Positions 61,517-64,000 of a stretch of DNA of 64,000 nt are shown piece by piece; position 1 is the stretch's first letter; the number at the start of each line of letters is the position of its first letter. Source of the stretch: Streptomyces eurocidicus (GTDB lineage Bacteria; Actinomycetota; Actinomycetes; Streptomycetales; Streptomycetaceae); contig NZ_LGUI01000009.1 of NCBI RefSeq assembly GCF_002891295.1, positions 455,526 through 519,525 on the forward strand, written 5' to 3'. Both the position numbers and the translations under genes were made by a program. The notes below the pieces were generated by a model. That model saw only the letters and a list, made by a program, of their open reading frames with translations, ran no database searches and was not told where the DNA came from.

Positions 61517-62860
61517 CTACCTCTGCCTCGCCTCTCGGAGGGTGAGTTCGGTGGGGAAGGCCGCGATGCCGAAGGCGGGCGGTACGGACTCGTCGGCCAT
61601 CCGCAGCCGTTCCGCCACGCGCTCGGGGACCGGGAAGCAGGAGAACGCGCCGCGCACGATGCGGTCCGAGTCCATCGGCCGGGCGTCGAAGCGGCAGACG
61701 GTGGCCAGCCGGTAGTCCTCGCGGCCGTGCGAGTCGAGGAGGGCGATCTCGGCGACGCGCCGGCTGCCGTCGGCCTGCCGGGTGAGCTGGATCAGGCAGT
61801 CGACGGCGCTGTTGATCTGGTCCCGCAGCGCCTCGTAGGGGATCTTCACCTCGGACATGGACGCCAGCGTCTGGAGCCGCATCAGCGCGTCCTCCGCGCT
61901 GTTGGCGTGGACGGTGGCGAGGGAGCCGTCGTGGCCGGTGGACATGGCCTGGAGCATGTCGAGGGTCTCGCCGCCGCGCACCTCGCCGACAATGATGCGG
62001 TCGGGCCGCATGCGCAGGGAGTTGCGCACGAGGTCGCGGATGGTGATCCGGCCCTTGCCCTCCACGTTGGGCGGCCGGGACTCCAGGCGGATGACGTGCG
62101 CCTGCTGCAACTGGAGCTCGGCGGCGTCCTCCACGGTGATGATGCGCTCGCCCTCGGGGATCAGCCCGGAGAGGGCGTTGAGCAGCGTGGTCTTCCCGGA
62201 GCCGGTGGGCCCGGAGACCACCACGTTGAACTTCGCCCGGACGAGCGCGGAGAGCAGCAGCAGCATCCGCTCGTCCAGCGTGCCCATGCCGATGAGCTCG
62301 GGCAGGGTGTACGCGCGGGGGAAGCGGCGGATGGTGAGCGTCGCGCCGTTGAGGGCCAGCGGCGGGATGATGACGTTCACGCGCTCGCCGCTGGGCAGCC
62401 GGGCGTCGACCATCGGATTGGACTCGTCCACCCGGCGGTTGACGGTGGAGACGATGCGCTCGATGGTCTGCATCAGCTGCTCGCCGGAGGCGAAGCGGAC
62501 GGGGACGAGCTCGACCCGCCCGGCCCGCTCGACGAAGATCTGGTCGGGGCCGTTGACCATGATCTCGGTGATCGAGGGGTCCTCCAGCAGCGGTTCGAGC
62601 ACGCCGAGGCCCAGCGCCTCGTCCACGACGCTGCGGATGAGCCGGTCGCGCTCGGCCGTGGAGAGCACCGGGCCCTCACGGCTGATGATGTGCCCGAGGA
62701 CGCGCTCCAGCCGGCCGCGGCGCTCGCCGGCCGCGAGCGCGGACATCTCGGCGAGGTCGATCTCCTCCAGCAGCTTGGCCCGGTAGACGGGCACGAGGTG
62801 ACCCGGCTCCCGGCCGCCGGGCGGCACTTCGGGGGCGACGATCCGTGCCCGCAGGCTCAT
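61517..62860 (-). CDS. tadA: Tad pilus ATPase TadA/CpaF
   Basis: A 447-residue secretion ATPase of the VirB11/GspE superfamily that powers pilus assembly. The N-terminal domain is at ~30-150 (DPSITEIMVNGPDQIFVERA). The core has Walker A VVSGPTGSGKTTLLNALSGL, the Asp box RIITVEDAAELQL, RPPNVEGKGRITIRDLVRNS and the Walker B/His box RIIVGEVRGGETLDMLQAMS, GHDGSLATVHAN. GAGGAG lies before ATG 62860, which overlaps the upstream TadE stop by 4 bases. Confidence 0.97.
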   Translation of the reverse strand: MSLRARIVAPEVPPGGREPGHLVPVYRAKLLEEIDLAEMSALAAGERRGRLERVLGHIISREGPVLSTAERDRLIRSVVDEALGLGVLEPLLEDPSITEIMVNGPDQIFVERAGRVELVPVRFASGEQLMQTIERIVSTVNRRVDESNPMVDARLPSGERVNVIIPPLALNGATLTIRRFPRAYTLPELIGMGTLDERMLLLLSALVRAKFNVVVSGPTGSGKTTLLNALSGLIPEGERIITVEDAAELQLQQAHVIRLESRPPNVEGKGRITIRDLVRNSLRMRPDRIIVGEVRGGETLDMLQAMSTGHDGSLATVHANSAEDALMRLQTLASMSEVKIPYEALRDQINSAVDCLIQLTRQADGSRRVAEIALLDSHGREDYRLATVCRFDARPMDSDRIVRGAFSCFPVPERVAERLRMADESVPPAFGIAAFPTELTLREARQR

Positions 62861-63528
62861 GGCGCACTCCTCGGATTCGGATACGGATTCGGGTACGGAT
62901 GGAGGTCCACCGCGGCGGGGCAGGCCATGGTGGCCCGGCGGGTCACGGTCCGGTCGCCGAGGAAGGGAAGGACGGAGGGGATCTCGACGGTGACGGTCGC
63001 GGTGGTCCGCCCGCCGCCGTCGCACAGCGGCGCCTGTGGGGCGCCCTCCGTCCGCAGCCACCCGCTGAGCGCGGCCCGGCCCGCGTCGCCCGGCGACACC
63101 CGCGGATCGTCCAGCGTGGCCGTACGCGCCGCCGCCCGCGCCGCGCCGCCGGCCTGCTGCGCGGCGTACGCGGCGAGCCCGAGCTGCACGGCCGCGAGCC
63201 CGACGAGCAGCAGCACGGGCAGGAACCCCAGGAACTCAATGGAGGCGGTGCCGCGGTCCCGGCCCGGACGCCTCCGGGCCCGTGCCGCACCGAGGCGGGC
63301 GGCGGACCGTAAGGCGCGAAGGCGGGCACCGGCCGGGGCGGCGGCGAGACCGGCGCGCCTCCGTAAGGTGCGACCCGGCGCGGCGCGGAGGCTCACCCGG
63401 CGTGGGACGCGCGCGCCCGGACCCCACCGGCCCCGGCGCGGGACGCGCCCGCCCGGACCCCACCGGCCCCGGCGCGGACGCCCGGATCCCGCACCCTGCC
63501 GCTCCGCACCCTCGCGCACGCTCTCCAT
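62857..63528 (-). CDS. TadE-like protein with extended repetitive N-terminus
   Basis: A 223-residue protein. The TadE core starts at about residue 93: DRGTASIEFLGFLPVLLLVG, LAAVQLGLAAYAAQQAGGAA, RAAARTATLDDPR, with a pseudopilin-like helix and Glu. Before it lie ~90 Arg/Gly/Pro/Ala-rich residues including an in-frame 12-residue repeat. ATG 63528 has the strong site GGGAGGA 7 bases upstream and a 3-base gap to the preceding stop, so the long form is probably translated. GTG (VSLRAAPGRT) inside is an alternative. The extracytoplasmic part ends in PYPNPYPNPRSAP. Confidence 0.85.
   Translation of the reverse strand: MESVREGAERQGAGSGRPRRGRWGPGGRVPRRGRWGPGARVPRRVSLRAAPGRTLRRRAGLAAAPAGARLRALRSAARLGAARARRRPGRDRGTASIEFLGFLPVLLLVGLAAVQLGLAAYAAQQAGGAARAAARTATLDDPRVSPGDAGRAALSGWLRTEGAPQAPLCDGGGRTTATVTVEIPSVLPFLGDRTVTRRATMACPAAVDLHPYPNPYPNPRSAP
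63403..63474 (-). repeat. 36-bp tandem duplication inside the TadE-like gene
   Basis: Two 36-bp units (63403-63438, 63439-63474) differ at one base and encode two consecutive 12-residue repeats of the type RWGPG(A/G)RVPRRG in the N-terminal extension. Confidence 0.85.
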
Positions 63529-63531
63529 CGC

Positions 63532-63894
63532 TCAGTCCTCCCTCGCCGCGCCTGCGGAGCTCTCGACCGTCCAGGGCCAGTCGACCGCCCCGGGGAACAG
63601 CACGGGGACGGGCAGGGACACCCGGGCGCGGTAGACGCCGCCCTCCGCGCCGCAGCCGATGCCGCCGTCGCCCCACGCGCCCGGGACGTCCGCGCGAGCC
63701 GCGCTCGCGCAGTCGCCGCCCGCCGCGCCCGCCCGCGCCCCCTTGTCCGCCGCGTCCCCGGCGAGGGAGTAGGTGTAGCCGATCAGGACGCACTGCCAGA
63801 CCACCGCGAGGACCACCAGGATCAGCGGGAACAGGCCGAGGAACTCGACGGCGACCTGGCCCCGGTCGCCGCCCCGGCGGCGGAAGCGGCTCAC
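63532..63894 (-). CDS. TadE-like minor pilin
   Basis: A 120-residue protein with a TadE signature at the very N-terminus: RRGGDRGQVAVEFLGLFPLI, then LVVLAVVWQCVLIGYTYSLA. An extracytoplasmic tail with two or three Cys residues follows. GTG 63894 overlaps a possible upstream stop (GTGA). The same frame stays open to the window edge, so a longer N-terminus or fusion cannot be excluded. It is probably a minor pilin or assembly factor. Confidence 0.85.
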   Translation of the reverse strand: MSRFRRRGGDRGQVAVEFLGLFPLILVVLAVVWQCVLIGYTYSLAGDAADKGARAGAAGGDCASAARADVPGAWGDGGIGCGAEGGVYRARVSLPVPVLFPGAVDWPWTVESSAGAARED

Positions 63895-64000
63895 CGGTAC
63901 GGGCGCGAGCTGGTCGGGCCCGGTGCCGCCGCCGGGGCCCAGCGCGGCGCGGCGGCGGCGCAGGCCCCCGGTGAGCGAGCGGTCCGCGTGGGCAGATCGG
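63891..64000 (-). CDS. Fragment, probable C-terminus of an upstream Tad gene
   Basis: Up to the right edge, one frame ends in TGA 63893-63891 (TSSRPYR), overlapping the TadE-like GTG by 4 bases as elsewhere in this operon. In Tad loci the gene here is often a TadZ/CpaE-like MinD-family ATPase, but only about 35 low-complexity codons are visible, so the identity is a guess from context. The TadE frame is also open. Confidence 0.3.
   Translation of the reverse strand, partial: DLPTRTARSPGACAAAAPRWAPAAAPGPTSSRPYR

Overview
The base composition (roughly 70-75 % G+C, third codon positions almost always G or C), many GTG starts and short gaps between genes point to a Streptomyces chromosome. The gene set agrees: WhiB-like regulator, SpoIIE-type phosphatases with HATPase domains, SPOR, DUF1707 and DUF6542 proteins, polyphosphate glucokinase, and a Tad/Flp pilus locus. 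Most of the window looks like core chromosome. From memory, the block ychF - ppgK - ispH - xseAB - nitroreductase - DUF4245/glpX - wbl - class I fumarase resembles the conserved order in other Streptomyces.

Layout. 1-4.4 kb: end of a TPM-domain protein, a GntR/UTRA regulator, an amino-acid permease, a SPOR mini-protein and a Nudix hydrolase. 4.8-9.1 kb: a stand-alone HATPase, a large PAS-PAS-GAF-PP2C-HATPase phosphatase, and an alpha/beta-hydrolase whose nucleophile and catalytic histidine are replaced. 9.2-13.4 kb is the accessory segment. It holds a Phd/RelE-like toxin-antitoxin pair with a frameshifted antitoxin, an uncharacterised gene, a decayed second copy of the same pair, a lower-GC 338-residue gene between 38-bp repeats, and a YefM/YoeB pair. 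Much of it lies between two copies of the last 18 bp of ychF, so it looks like a small island inserted at the ychF 3' end. 13.4-30.6 kb: ychF, ppgK, ispH, an APC permease, xseAB, a nitroreductase, glpX, wbl, a LiaF-like protein, class I fumarase, a secreted SGNH lipase with a ricin-type lectin domain, class II fumarase and a DUF402 protein.

30.7-53 kb: a methyltransferase, a second PP2C/HATPase phosphatase, a catalase under two palindromes, a bifunctional penicillin-binding protein, an SPFH protein coupled to a ribbon-helix-helix protein, an orphan FtsX-type permease, the divergent oxyR / ahpCD peroxide-stress locus, an AI-2E-type permease, a lytic transglycosylase with a long structured leader, a PIN-PhoH ATPase, an isoprenyl transferase, an aldo-keto reductase, and a TetR/MFS pair sharing a similar operator. 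53-64 kb: a prepilin peptidase, a DUF192 protein, a DUF559/AbiEi-like protein coupled to a secreted protein, and a minus-strand Tad pilus operon (two TadE-like proteins, TadA, TadB, TadC, a 54-residue Flp pilin, TadG-like protein, lipoprotein, OmpA-like protein).

Three intergenic gaps (20.6, 26.7 and 54.4 kb) carry related long palindromic elements, the last with 42-bp terminal inverted repeats. Several gaps hold minisatellites. No rRNA, tRNA, CRISPR array, intact transposase or integrase was recognised. The best candidates for something undescribed are the ychF-end island with its 338-residue cargo gene, the toxin-antitoxin copies in decay, and the degenerate alpha/beta-hydrolase; none is a proven new system.
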